Below, in pieces: positions 1 through 8,881 of a stretch of DNA of 64,000 bases. The notes beneath the pieces are model-generated. The model worked only from the letters and a program-made list of their open reading frames with translations, had not been told where the DNA came from and ran no database searches. This DNA is from Bifidobacterium asteroides DSM 20089. GTDB lineage: Bacteria > Actinomycetota > Actinomycetes > Actinomycetales > Bifidobacteriaceae. Location: positions 1,798,001-1,862,000 of the forward strand of contig NZ_CP017696.1 of assembly GCF_002715865.1 (NCBI RefSeq). The letters are read 5' to 3'. The position numbers were made by a program, and so were the translations under genes. How positions within the stretch are numbered: position 1 is the first letter of the stretch; every line of letters begins with the position of its first letter.

Positions 1-725
1 TTGGAGTCGCTGGTCAACCCAGTCATGCCACTCTCCTGCTTATGCCACGGAGTAGTCAACGCTTCGAGGGCCTGTTGAAAGAAATCAGAGGCGGCCAAAC
101 CAAAACGCTGCGTGGATGTTTACCAAGTTGAACCAAGAATATACATAAATCAGGCTATGCTCGTCAAGTCCTTTGCTTCAGGGCGTATTCACCAAGTTCC
201 CCATGCTGATAAACATGAGTTTTCGGAGTGGATTGTCTTTCGCACTAACAAATAATTATTCTTTATCAAACAAGTATGATTCTTGACTAATAAGTACAGA
301 GAACCATCAGCGACTAGCTCGTCCAGCATCTTCAGATAGCCGAAGACGGCTGACCTAATATGCAATAGCATAAATCATCGCAGCCTCAGCAGGCAGGCTC
401 GGTCATCGTATAGAGTCATCGTCTGACCACCTGTTTTAAAGTGACGTAAAGGGGTCAAAGCAGACACTCTTCACACCAATATCTCTATTCTATAATCGCA
501 ATTCTTGGCTACGTTCCGCCAGGTGCCCAGTTTGCCACGAAACTGGAAAACTACGCAACTAACGTATTCTGCTGAAACGTTACTGTATAGGCTTAGAATT
601 TCAGGGAGTAGTTTTTTAGTTCGTTAGGTGAGTACTCGAATAGTATGGGGGCGCTATGATATTGGCTTTAGGCGTTGCTTGTATCCTATTTGACATCGCT
701 CACCCAAAGGTATAGGTGAGGCATA
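1..725. other. AT-rich region without a convincing gene
   Basis: This stretch is clearly more AT-rich than the rest of the window. The only open frame of note is a 60-codon one on the minus strand (189-371). It has no good ribosome-binding site and matches no family I recognise. It presumably carries the promoter of the membrane protein that starts at 726, but no clear -35/-10 pair stands out. It may be decayed accessory DNA. Confidence 0.5.
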
Positions 726-1754
726 ATGTACCCAGACTGGTTATGGCCCACCTTTTGGGCTGTTATTATTGGAGCTTCTATAGAAGTTTTCTTTCAACTC
801 GTGAAATATCGTGATGCCCTAAATAAAAGCGAGCCTCTTTCATCTGATGTAACTGGTTATCAGAGCGTTTCAGAGCATTTAAGCAACGGTAATCGTAGAT
901 GGGGCCGATACTTCTTATTCCGCTTCACCCCTCCGACTTTAATGTTCCTCTTATTAGGGGCTGTCTTGCAACGTTACTTCGGTGGACACTATTTATTCCA
1001 AGCCATGCTAATTGCCGCTACAGTTTCACTTGTACCCAGAAATGTGATCAGTCTGTTTAAAACAAAGCTAATCAAAGAGCGGCTTTTACATATTTTTATT
1101 TGCGTTTGTATTCTCCTGTTAGCAGTTATTGTATCCGTCATCTGCGAATCATATGACATTTCCTTTATAGCCCCGGACATCGAAGGACTTTTCGATAATC
1201 TTTGGTCATCATTTATAGTCGCTGGCCTAGTGCTCATATATTTCCAAATGACTAACATGTCTGGAAGCCATGACAACCGCCCAGCTGAAGAAAACGTAAT
1301 CAATAATTATGTGGTTCAGTCATATTCAATGATGAAGAGTTACAAAGAAGTTATCGAGAATTCGTGTTGTCGCTATAACTGCTCAATACCTATAATTTAT
1401 TCAATTATTATTTTTGAGAACATTAATAGGCCAAAACTTGTACGTGTTTTCGAAAATCTGCTTATTAGGCTATTCCAAGTTCAACTTACTGTCGGAATAG
1501 CTCAAGTTCAATCTAACAAGCCTTTAACAGACGAGGAAAGCATAATAAAGGCCTGCTGCTTATTACGAAATAGCAATGATATTCCTATATGCCTCAGCAA
1601 TCCCCATTTTAAAAATGAATTGAATATATCAATATATGATTGTTTGCACAAATATAATCCAAGCGATACATATGTCGACGAAGTATTCAAAATTATCAAG
1701 ATCCTACACAACTTTGAACTTCCTCTGTTCGTCGGATCTAGAGTTTATTGCTAA
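726..1754 (+). CDS. Membrane protein with C-terminal lysozyme-like (lytic transglycosylase-like) domain
   Basis: A 342-residue protein with about five membrane segments (roughly residues 7-26, 63-82, 88-105, 121-141 and 158-176), then a soluble domain from about 190. That domain shows three landmarks in the order found in lysozyme-fold transglycosylases: a helix ending in Glu231 (IIFENINRP), a GIAQV motif (Gly257 to Val261), and YNPSDTY (310-316), which recalls the YN-G/S-Y motif. The family call is my inference from these motifs. Positive charges lie in the 27-62 and 106-120 loops, so the positive-inside rule predicts that the soluble domain is cytoplasmic, which is odd for a muralytic enzyme. 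The gene stands alone and is low in GC, which suggests transfer. An effector role in defence is possible but unproven. Confidence 0.6.
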   Translation: MYPDWLWPTFWAVIIGASIEVFFQLVKYRDALNKSEPLSSDVTGYQSVSEHLSNGNRRWGRYFLFRFTPPTLMFLLLGAVLQRYFGGHYLFQAMLIAATVSLVPRNVISLFKTKLIKERLLHIFICVCILLLAVIVSVICESYDISFIAPDIEGLFDNLWSSFIVAGLVLIYFQMTNMSGSHDNRPAEENVINNYVVQSYSMMKSYKEVIENSCCRYNCSIPIIYSIIIFENINRPKLVRVFENLLIRLFQVQLTVGIAQVQSNKPLTDEESIIKACCLLRNSNDIPICLSNPHFKNELNISIYDCLHKYNPSDTYVDEVFKIIKILHNFELPLFVGSRVYC

Positions 1755-2577
1755 ATTAAGCGCTTGCAATCAATCTTCCAGGTATTAGTATCGCTATTGA
1801 ATACCTCTTGGTCTACGCTTGAGTATTCAATATGAAGTCACCTTTGATAGCTACAACGATATCTATGTTGCAGCCGCTGTTTAAACCAGCTAATCAAATA
1901 AAAGTCACAACGCTTGCTAAGAAGCTTCTGGCGCTTTTGGTGAACTGCCTTGCATGTGTCTGTGGTTTTGCATAATGAGGTTAATAGAACTTTAATCTTC
2001 CACGGTAAAAAGAGGCGAAACACAATGATATACGAGTATACCAGCAAGATTTCGGCAAATATGCTAAACGAGGGCCCATTTGACAAACATTCTTATGCGG
2101 GGATGGCCCATCAAATATAAAAAGGGATACAGAGACAACTGGATCCATCAATATCGGCTATTTCCTGTAAGGCATGTAGACATTGCGCTGTTACTATCGC
2201 AACTGTCACACACAGCTCTTCGTTTTAACGGATTTCGAAGCCAAAGCGCTATTAACCTGTCAGTGTTATACCGTCGTCCTTGCAAAGCACAATTGCATCT
2301 ATCTAACTACTCGGCCAGTCTCGATAGGCAACGGTAAACTGCCCAGAGCATGGAGAGCCACAAGACCCGACGAACCTAGAATAGGCTAGGCGTAACGGCC
2401 GAATCGTGCGGAACCAACCAAGGCGCGCACTCACCGAACCAGCGCAAAACAGCTAGCGGCAAGCCTCAGCTGCTAATAGGCGGCTATAGGCCATCTGTTG
2501 CGAATCGACATCTCCAAGGTGTTACTTTGCCTAGGCCAAAAGCCCGAACGAGGAAAGATGAAACTTCATGACCTTTA
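1755..2577. other. Gene-poor region between the membrane protein and the kinase
   Basis: About 820 bases with only short, unrecognisable open frames on both strands, for example minus 1838-2086 and plus 2080-2337. Neither has a good ribosome-binding site or a family motif. Apart from the inverted repeat at 1795-1832, nothing structured was seen. The mixed base composition suggests decayed accessory DNA next to the conserved kinase gene. Confidence 0.5.
1795..1832 (+). terminator. Inverted repeat, possible terminator of the 726-1754 gene
   Basis: TATTGAATAC (1795-1804) and GTATTCAATA (1823-1832) form a perfect 10-bp stem with an 18-base loop, about 40 bases after the stop codon. There is no real U run, so termination is only likely, not certain. 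Confidence 0.35.
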
Positions 2578-4101
2578 TTAGCTATGTGAATCTCCTCGCA
2601 TTGGAAGAGCGACAGTGACTACTGCGCCATCGCCATCGGTTGCATTTCCGAGGGCCAGATGCCCCCCTGCACTTTCGACAGCAGACCGGGCCGCGGCCAG
2701 GCCTATGCCATGGTGACCGCTGGAGCCATGCCGACTGCTATCAGCCTGATAGAGCCACTCCGTGGCATGGGCCAGAGCCCGGCTGCTGAATCCTGGACCC
2801 TGGTCACGCACGGTCATCACCAAGGCACGGCCGCCCTCCCGGCCATCCTCCAGCCTCCAGGTCAGCGTCACCAGACCTTGGTCGGGCGAGTAGTCAGCCG
2901 CGTTGGCGACGATGTTCATGATCGCCCTGGCAAGGTCGGCAGCATTACCGGAAATCTGACCAGCATCGGAACCCAGGCGGTCATCCTTCTCAAACCGCAG
3001 ACCCCGGGCATTCAGGTAGCCTTGGGCCTGGTTGTCGACCATATCCCTCAAGGCAACCGCCGTGACCCGGGATTGCTCTGGAGCGGCGCCTACGGAACCC
3101 TGGCTGATGGCCTGGGCATAGTCGGCCATCTCGCGGATGGCGTCCTCGATGGAGTCCAGGTAGGACTGTTGCTCCTGGTTGAGTTCGGTCTCTTCCAAGA
3201 GGTCTGCATTGCCTCGCATGATGGTCAGCGGCGTCTTCAGGTCATGAGCCAGGGCCGCCACCTGCCGACGCTGGGACTCCTGGGCCGTCCAGGTCTTCTC
3301 CAGGGATTCCTTTAGCGTCACGCGCATCCTGTCGAAGGACCCCAGCACACGGTTGATTTCCAGGACATTGCTGCGAGGCAGTGAGGCGTCCAAATCCTGA
3401 TGCCCTATATCGTCAGCCACCTGGTTGAAGACCTTGAGCTTGGATGATATGACATGGGCCGCCCGCAACCCGACCAACAAGAGGGTGAACAACAAAGCAA
3501 TCCCGTAAGAGGCAAGCAGAAGGTTCTGGGGATTAGGATAGCGGTCCCGGGTCTGCCTCGATGCCCACTGCGGCTGAACCCGATAGGCCAGGACGCATGG
3601 CCGCCCATCGGCTGTGGCATAGACGACGTAGGTCGCATCCGGCTTTGCGCTTGTCGCGAGGGGTCGCCCTGACTTCTTTGTCCGCTCTTCCGATGGCTTA
3701 GATGCTCTGTGCTCACGATGGTCGGTAGCCAGCTGATCGGCCTCGCTGGCCATGCCGCCCTTCATATCTCCCCCCGTGGGACGCCCATGATGGTCATAGG
3801 TCCGATACCAGTAAGCGGCGGGAATCACGGATTCGTCAATAGCGGTCGAACGGCCGATGGATCGCCCCACCTCCTCCAGATGCTGCTCGCCATAGTTGGC
3901 CCAGAAGAAGTCACCCCTGGCCCCCAGGTTTATCCAGATCATATAAATGCCGGCGAATAGCACAGCCAGAATCAGCAGCACATAGAGAAAGTACCTGATA
4001 ATTAGCAGAACGATGGGTATTCCCCTGCGGCTTGGCCGGCCCTTGCCGTCGAGGCTCTGTTCCTTGGGGGACTCGGGCACGCCGGCGGTCAGGCCACCCA
4101 T
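2578..4101 (-). CDS. Sensor histidine kinase of a LanFEG-linked two-component system
   Basis: A 507-residue membrane sensor kinase. TM1 (about 29-56) and TM2 (about 195-213) enclose a roughly 140-residue extracytoplasmic domain. A linker follows, then the H-box AALAHDLKTPL with phospho-acceptor His286, and an ATPase domain with an N-box (NIVANAADYSPD) and a DQGPGF G-box. The start overlaps the end of the response regulator gene by 13 bases, so translation is probably coupled. It is the last gene of a minus-strand operon behind a lantibiotic-type ABC transporter, which suggests that it senses a lantibiotic or other cell-envelope peptide. The extracytoplasmic domain is larger than in small BceS-type intramembrane kinases, which argues for direct ligand sensing. 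The ligand is unknown. Confidence 0.88.
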   Translation of the reverse strand: MGGLTAGVPESPKEQSLDGKGRPSRRGIPIVLLIIRYFLYVLLILAVLFAGIYMIWINLGARGDFFWANYGEQHLEEVGRSIGRSTAIDESVIPAAYWYRTYDHHGRPTGGDMKGGMASEADQLATDHREHRASKPSEERTKKSGRPLATSAKPDATYVVYATADGRPCVLAYRVQPQWASRQTRDRYPNPQNLLLASYGIALLFTLLLVGLRAAHVISSKLKVFNQVADDIGHQDLDASLPRSNVLEINRVLGSFDRMRVTLKESLEKTWTAQESQRRQVAALAHDLKTPLTIMRGNADLLEETELNQEQQSYLDSIEDAIREMADYAQAISQGSVGAAPEQSRVTAVALRDMVDNQAQGYLNARGLRFEKDDRLGSDAGQISGNAADLARAIMNIVANAADYSPDQGLVTLTWRLEDGREGGRALVMTVRDQGPGFSSRALAHATEWLYQADSSRHGSSGHHGIGLAAARSAVESAGGHLALGNATDGDGAVVTVALPMRGDSHS

Positions 4102-4820
4102 TGGTAACCCACTGACCAGATGGTCCTGATGGGGTCCACCCCCAGAGCCTTGAGTTTGCGCCGGGCATTGCTCAGATGGACTCTGACCGCAGCCGTGGCA
4201 TCGCTGTCCGTATCATCGGCGGCCGGGTCATCCTCTGCGGCCAGGCAGGCCTCCCATATCTGCATGGGCGCGTAGGCCCGCCCCGGATGTTCTGCCAGCA
4301 GGGCGCATATGCGGTATTCCGTATCCGTCAGATTGGCGCTGTGCCCATCCACCCTGATCTGCCGCGCCTGAAGGTCCATGTCCAAGGGTCCGAAATGCAG
4401 GAGGGGACGCCCGCGCCGACTGCCCTGAGACAGCCGGGCCCTGACTTTAGCTCGAAGTTCAGCAATGCCGAAAGGCTTGCGTATGTAATCGTCGGCGCCC
4501 AGACCATAGGCCAGGACCGCGCTATCCTCATCGGTCTTGGCCGTCAGGAAGACGATCGGGCAGGACACCCGTTCCCTGATGGCAGCCAGGAGGGCGAAAC
4601 CGTCCATGTGGGGCATCATGACATCGCAGAGGATCAGGTCGACCGAGGACAGATCCATGCTTACGACCTTCCGCGACTCATTGACCACGGTCACGGCATA
4701 GCCGTCCTTGGACAGGGCGGCCATCAGCAGGGTGGTGATCCTTGGATCGTCGTCCACCACCAGGATGGAGGCCCGATGCCGATTGTCCCCACGGGAATCT
4801 TCGGCGTGCACGTCAGCCAC
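4089..4820 (-). CDS. OmpR/PhoB-type response regulator
   Basis: A receiver domain joined to a winged-helix DNA-binding domain, 243 residues from the start chosen here. The phospho-acceptor is the Asp of LILCDVMMPHMDG (about residue 66). The C-terminal half has the OmpR-type pattern, ending in IRTIWSVGYQWVA. The frame is open further upstream to an ATG at 4946, but the GTG at 4820 follows AAAAGGAG with a 6-base spacer and removes a 42-residue tail that is unlike the family, so I prefer GTG. It overlaps the kinase gene and lies downstream of the LanFEG genes, so it probably activates that transporter when the kinase is stimulated. Its target site is not identified. Confidence 0.88.
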   Translation of the reverse strand: MADVHAEDSRGDNRHRASILVVDDDPRITTLLMAALSKDGYAVTVVNESRKVVSMDLSSVDLILCDVMMPHMDGFALLAAIRERVSCPIVFLTAKTDEDSAVLAYGLGADDYIRKPFGIAELRAKVRARLSQGSRRGRPLLHFGPLDMDLQARQIRVDGHSANLTDTEYRICALLAEHPGRAYAPMQIWEACLAAEDDPAADDTDSDATAAVRVHLSNARRKLKALGVDPIRTIWSVGYQWVA

Positions 4821-4970
4821 GATTGGCTCCTTTTCTGCGCTTGCCGACTCGGCCCAGCCGCGTTTGAGAATGAACACCTTGTGGGCCAGGATTCTTGCAA
4901 GCTTGATTTCTTGCAGGACGATTTTCTTGTAGGACGGATTTCTCACGGACCGGATGCCCTGTGATCCAGT

Positions 4971-5795
4971 CTAATCGCTGACCTTGCGCCGATCCTCGAA
5001 CCTGCCGATCCAGAGTAGGAGGGCAAGGCCCAAGGTCAGTGTGAAGACCAGGCAGGGAACCAGATTATCCATAGCCGTCACGCCGATTGAAGCACGCAGA
5101 CCCTCTCCTCCCGGCATGGTCAAGGCCAGGGCCTGTTCGATTCCCAGGGAGCCGAACCTGGTAGGCCAGGTGAAGGGTATCCACCGGCTGATCCCAGGAG
5201 TGCTGGTAGCGCCGGATAAAGTACGGCCGTAAAGGCCATTAAAGAGGCCGCCGAGGGAACTGATGGATATTCCGGTGCCGAGGACCCCAATGGCGATGGT
5301 CGTGTTTCTGCCGAAGCGCAGGGCCAGAGCGATGAAGCAAAGGTAAAGGCAGAGGGAACCACCTGCCATGCCCAGGGTGGCGAGCGCGAAAGCCGAGATT
5401 GGCGCGCCCAGTCCGCCGACCAGAGCCATGGGCAGGCAGTATGCCAGAGCCGCCAGGTCAAGAGCCAGCAGACCCAGAAGCCAGAGCACCAGGACCTTGG
5501 CTGCCAGACCCAGACGGCGGCTGGGAATCCCCAGAAGGTTGGCCATGTCGCCGGCCTCACGCTCGGTTTCGATGTTTATGGCAACGACAATGGCAGCCAT
5601 CAGGGGCATGAAGGCGCCCAGGACCTGAAAGAAAGCATCGGTCTCCAGACCAGGTTCATAGGGAGCTGCAGCGAAGTAGGCGCCGCAGGCGAGTCCGGCC
5701 GCCAGTCCGCAGATGACATGGATGGCGATAAGCACAGATCCGTGCAATCGCACGATTTCCGAGGCCAAGACCCGGCCGACTGTCATCCCAGTCAT
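4971..5795 (-). CDS. Lantibiotic-protection ABC transporter permease (LanG/LanE type)
   Basis: A 274-residue protein with about six hydrophobic segments and no catalytic motif. It has the size and layout of MutG/EpiG-type ABC-2 permeases that expel lantibiotics from the membrane. It starts one base after the stop of the preceding permease, with AAAGGAG upstream, so the two are co-translated. The pairing of two dissimilar permeases of 274 and 285 residues with a single BcrA-like ATPase and a two-component system is the classic LanFEG arrangement. No lantibiotic precursor or modification enzyme is in the window. An alternative is a bacitracin-type export role. Confidence 0.75.
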   Translation of the reverse strand: MTGMTVGRVLASEIVRLHGSVLIAIHVICGLAAGLACGAYFAAAPYEPGLETDAFFQVLGAFMPLMAAIVVAINIETEREAGDMANLLGIPSRRLGLAAKVLVLWLLGLLALDLAALAYCLPMALVGGLGAPISAFALATLGMAGGSLCLYLCFIALALRFGRNTTIAIGVLGTGISISSLGGLFNGLYGRTLSGATSTPGISRWIPFTWPTRFGSLGIEQALALTMPGGEGLRASIGVTAMDNLVPCLVFTLTLGLALLLWIGRFEDRRKVSD

Positions 5796-5796
5796 G

Positions 5797-6654
5797 TCAG
5801 TTGGTCTCCTTTCGCGAGAACCAGATTCCCGTCAGGACGGACAGGAGCAGGAACCAGACCAGGCAGACCACCAAGGCCGTCAGACTCTGCCCGCCGAAGA
5901 CAGACAGTGCAGCCTTGATCGGACTGTTGTCTTCGGTCTCCAGCGGCACGCCATCAGGCATGACCTTCATGAAAGGCACCGGCAGGTTGATCATGGCAGC
6001 GGGCGGCAGGAAGGGCCAGAGCCGTTGGTTCCCCCAGAAGGTGATCGAGGCCAGCAGGTCCGCCATGTAAGGCAGGCCGAATCCGACCAGAACGCCGAAT
6101 CGGGCGGTCAGCGCCAGTCCGGTCGGTATCATCCAGGAGCATGCTAGGACCAGCATCAGGGCGCTGACTACGAAATCAACTATGGAGGGGCCCTGGACCC
6201 TGGAGACGGCGACCATGACTGCCGAAAGACCCAGAGCCAGCAAGGTAGCAAGGCCGACTAGAAGCAGACAGTAGACGATCTTGGCCCACCAGACCAGAAC
6301 GGGCGCTGCAGGCAGGGACAGGGTGGTCCTCCACCGCTGCTTTCCGTCGATGTTGGCCACGGCGACGCTTATCAGGGCGGTCATGGCCGGAAGGAGCAGG
6401 ACATACCAGTAGTTGACCCAGGAGGGCAACCAGGCGTGCAGTCCGAATGCGAAGCAAGCCACGATGACAATGAGCACCAGGGGGAAGGCCAAAGCCATCC
6501 GCCTAGGTGCAGCCGATCTGCCCTTCATGATCTCCGCTGCCAGGATCCTGCCGAAGGGGATGCCTCCTCCCCGTGTTCTAGCCTTTGTCACGGTTCGGGC
6601 GTCTGAAGTAGCCGTATCCTGCTGGATGAGTTCGTTGAGGTTCCTCTCGTTCAT
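5797..6654 (-). CDS. Lantibiotic-protection ABC transporter permease (LanE type)
   Basis: A 285-residue protein. A polar N-terminus of about 45 residues precedes six hydrophobic segments, beginning with MALAFPLVLIVIVACFAFGL. This layout fits EpiE/MutE-type immunity permeases. Its first codons overlap the end of the ATPase gene by four bases (ATGA), which points to coupled translation. Together with the ATPase and the second permease it should form a membrane complex that removes lantibiotic from the cytoplasmic membrane. The assignment rests on gene order and topology, because such permeases diverge fast. Confidence 0.75.
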   Translation of the reverse strand: MNERNLNELIQQDTATSDARTVTKARTRGGGIPFGRILAAEIMKGRSAAPRRMALAFPLVLIVIVACFAFGLHAWLPSWVNYWYVLLLPAMTALISVAVANIDGKQRWRTTLSLPAAPVLVWWAKIVYCLLLVGLATLLALGLSAVMVAVSRVQGPSIVDFVVSALMLVLACSWMIPTGLALTARFGVLVGFGLPYMADLLASITFWGNQRLWPFLPPAAMINLPVPFMKVMPDGVPLETEDNSPIKAALSVFGGQSLTALVVCLVWFLLLSVLTGIWFSRKETN

Positions 6655-7346
6655 CGCGACCTCCTGAGCACATCCATGAACAGCCCTTCCAGGTCCTCCC
6701 CGGCGTGCAGTTCATTCTCGTAGGCCAGGCGGCCGTCGGCAATGATGCCGATGTGATCCGCCAGGATCGACACCTCGGAGAGGATATGGCTGGAGACAAT
6801 TACGCTCATCCCCTGCTGCGGGAAACTGCGGATCATCCCCCTCAGCTCCTCGATACCCAGCGGATCCAGCCCGTTGGTAGGCTCGTCCAGAATTAGCAGA
6901 CGGGGTTTGGTCAGGATGGCGTTGGCTATTCCCAGGCGCTGCTTCATACCCAGGGAGAACTGTCCGGCCTTCTTGGAGCCTGTATCGGTAAGTCCGGCAA
7001 TGGAGAGCACCTGGTCGATCCGCTCATCTGGCAGGCCGAAGAGGGTTGTACGCACCTTGAGGTTCTGGCGGGCCGTCAGGTTGGGATAGACGGGCGGCTG
7101 CTCGATCAGGGCGCCAATGTCATAGAGGTCCCGGCGCGACCAAGGATGCCCGTCCAGGATCATGGATCCACCCGTGGGGTGCAGCATGCCTGTGACCATC
7201 TTCAGGGTGGTGGATTTGCCAGCCCCGTTTGGACCCAGGAGCCCGTAGACTCCGCCCTCGGGGACATGCAGGGACACCTGGTCCACGGCCCGCTGTCCGT
7301 GGCCGAAGACCTTGGTCAGCCCCTCGGTCCGCAATATGTAACGCAT
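6651..7346 (-). CDS. Lantibiotic-protection ABC transporter ATPase (LanF type)
   Basis: A 231-residue BcrA/LanF-type ATPase. Visible motifs are Walker A (GPNGAGKST), the Q-loop region (ALIEQPPVYPNLTARQNL), signature FSLGMKQRLGIA, Walker B with LLILDEPTNGLDP, and the switch His in IVSSHILSE. The sequence YGLLGPNGAGKSTTLKMVTG and the E-Q-P-P loop are typical of the NukF/MutF/EpiF group. It is the first gene of the five-gene minus-strand operon (ATPase, two permeases, response regulator, kinase). It is likely induced through the operon's own regulator. A role in self-protection would need a lantibiotic cluster, which is not seen here, so it more likely protects against competitors. Confidence 0.85.
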   Translation of the reverse strand: MRYILRTEGLTKVFGHGQRAVDQVSLHVPEGGVYGLLGPNGAGKSTTLKMVTGMLHPTGGSMILDGHPWSRRDLYDIGALIEQPPVYPNLTARQNLKVRTTLFGLPDERIDQVLSIAGLTDTGSKKAGQFSLGMKQRLGIANAILTKPRLLILDEPTNGLDPLGIEELRGMIRSFPQQGMSVIVSSHILSEVSILADHIGIIADGRLAYENELHAGEDLEGLFMDVLRRSR

Positions 7347-7764
7347 GGTCAGCTCCTATTCGTTTCCGTGTGGCAGGAGCCAGACTAAAGACCGAAAATA
7401 AAGAAAGATAAAGGAGCGCGCAGAGCCCTCCCGAAATCCAAGGAAGGCATCGTGAAGGGTGAACGTCTGAGAGGCCTGGAACAGTCACAATTCTGCGTCT
7501 GTCGAACCTTAATATCCGACAGGATCCGTGTAGCAAGCCGGCAGAGCAAGAGGCCAGCAGAACAAGGACTTCGCTTGATGGTTTCGCCGAAGGTCATGAG
7601 ATGTCGATCGGACCCAACCCTCGCTTTCTCCTCGTTTTTGCAGCGTGCCGTTTAACACATGCAACCAGGGAAATCAACTCTTTTCTTCCCGTCGCGCCGA
7701 TGCTACATCTGGTATCTGGCTCTGGTGCACCATGCCAACTCGACAGCACGATCAAAGGAACCAC
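7347..7764. other. Divergent intergenic region between immunity and iron operons
   Basis: About 420 bases that must hold the promoters of both divergent operons. I looked for a DtxR/IdeR-type site (TTAGGTTAGCCTAACCTAA-like) before the iron operon and did not find a convincing one. The frame of the lipoprotein gene stays open upstream to 7645, but that part lacks a signal peptide and is judged non-coding. Confidence 0.5.
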
Positions 7765-8835
7765 ATGCACATTCGACCACTCCCTTCCCTCACCCGATTC
7801 AAGCGCACCGTCGCGGTCATCCTGGTGCTGGCAAGCGCCCTGTTCTTCCTGGGCGCCTGCGGATCGGGCTCACAGGCGGGCCAGTCCGGCCAGCCAAAAG
7901 CCTCGGAAGAGCAAGGCTCCTTCCCCATCAAGATCGACCACGTCTACGGCACCACCGCCATACCCTCCAAGCCCAAACGCATCGCCACCGTCGGATGGGC
8001 CACCCCCGACAACCTCATTGCCTTGGGGGTCGTGCCGGTCAGCATCCAGAAGAATGCCTTCGGCAAGACCGTCGATGGAGGATACCTGACCTGGACCAAG
8101 GATGCCTTGGATGCCATACATGTGGACAAGGCGGATATGCCCAAGCTGCATGACGAATCCGACGGCATCGATGTCGAGGCCATCGCCGCATCCAAACCCG
8201 ATCTGATCATCGGCCTGCTCTCCGGCATGACCAAGAAGCAGTACGACACCTTGAGCAAGATCGCGCCCACCATCGCCTACCAGAAGGTGGCCTGGGGAGA
8301 CCCCTGGCGCAAGGTCATCACCGCTACGGCCCAGGCCATCGGAGAACCCGAAAAGGGCAAGAAGCTGATAACCGACCTGGAGGAGCGCATCGCGAAGGCC
8401 GCCGAAGCCCACCCGGCCATCAAGGGGAAGACCGGGGCGGTCATGTATTTCGATGCCTCCAAGCTCTCCAAGTTCAGCGTCTACACCACCTCCGACGCCC
8501 GGCCGCAATTCCTGAACGACCTGGGCCTGGAGACTCCCGAATCCATCAAGGAGGACTCCAAGAGCACCAAGGACTTCTACAAGGAGATCTCCTCCGAGCA
8601 TGCCGACAGGTACAAGGACGTCGACATCATCGTCACCTACGGCACCCCGGACCTGCTTGAAGCGATGCGTAAGGACCCCCTCCTCTCCAAGATTCCCGCA
8701 GTCGAGCGCGGATCCGTCGTGGTCATCGACAACGACAGCGAAATGGCCAACGCCCTTGACCCTTCAGCCCTGTCCATCCAGAAAACAACCGATACCTACG
8801 CCGGGCTCCTGGGCGAGGCTGCCGCCAAGGTCTGA
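7765..8835 (+). CDS. Siderophore/iron ABC transporter substrate-binding lipoprotein
   Basis: A 356-residue FecB/FepB-type binding protein. The ATG at 7765 follows AAAGGAA and gives a lipoprotein signal with lipobox FLGAC (Cys32). The longer frame from 7645 would bury the signal, so it is rejected. The mature part begins with the family pattern YGTTAIPSKPKRIATVGWAT and contains PDLIIGLLSGMTKKQYDTLSKIAPTIAY, as in Fe3+-siderophore binders of the class III fold. It is the first gene of an operon with two FecCD permeases, an ATPase and a siderophore-interacting protein. It should capture ferric siderophore outside the membrane. No siderophore synthesis genes are present, so the ligand is probably made by other organisms. 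Confidence 0.9.
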   Translation: MHIRPLPSLTRFKRTVAVILVLASALFFLGACGSGSQAGQSGQPKASEEQGSFPIKIDHVYGTTAIPSKPKRIATVGWATPDNLIALGVVPVSIQKNAFGKTVDGGYLTWTKDALDAIHVDKADMPKLHDESDGIDVEAIAASKPDLIIGLLSGMTKKQYDTLSKIAPTIAYQKVAWGDPWRKVITATAQAIGEPEKGKKLITDLEERIAKAAEAHPAIKGKTGAVMYFDASKLSKFSVYTTSDARPQFLNDLGLETPESIKEDSKSTKDFYKEISSEHADRYKDVDIIVTYGTPDLLEAMRKDPLLSKIPAVERGSVVVIDNDSEMANALDPSALSIQKTTDTYAGLLGEAAAKV

Positions 8836-8881
8836 TTCGGCCCCGCAGGGAAGGGATGGAAAAGGAAGAGGGAGCGCCGAT

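Noticed and set aside
1838-2337. Short frames (82 and 85 codons) in the AT-rich left flank
   Set aside because: There is no ribosome-binding site, no family motif, and overlapping frames on both strands suggest non-coding DNA.
7347-7764. Possible DtxR/IdeR iron box before the siderophore operon
   Set aside because: No site close enough to the TTAGG-based palindrome was found.
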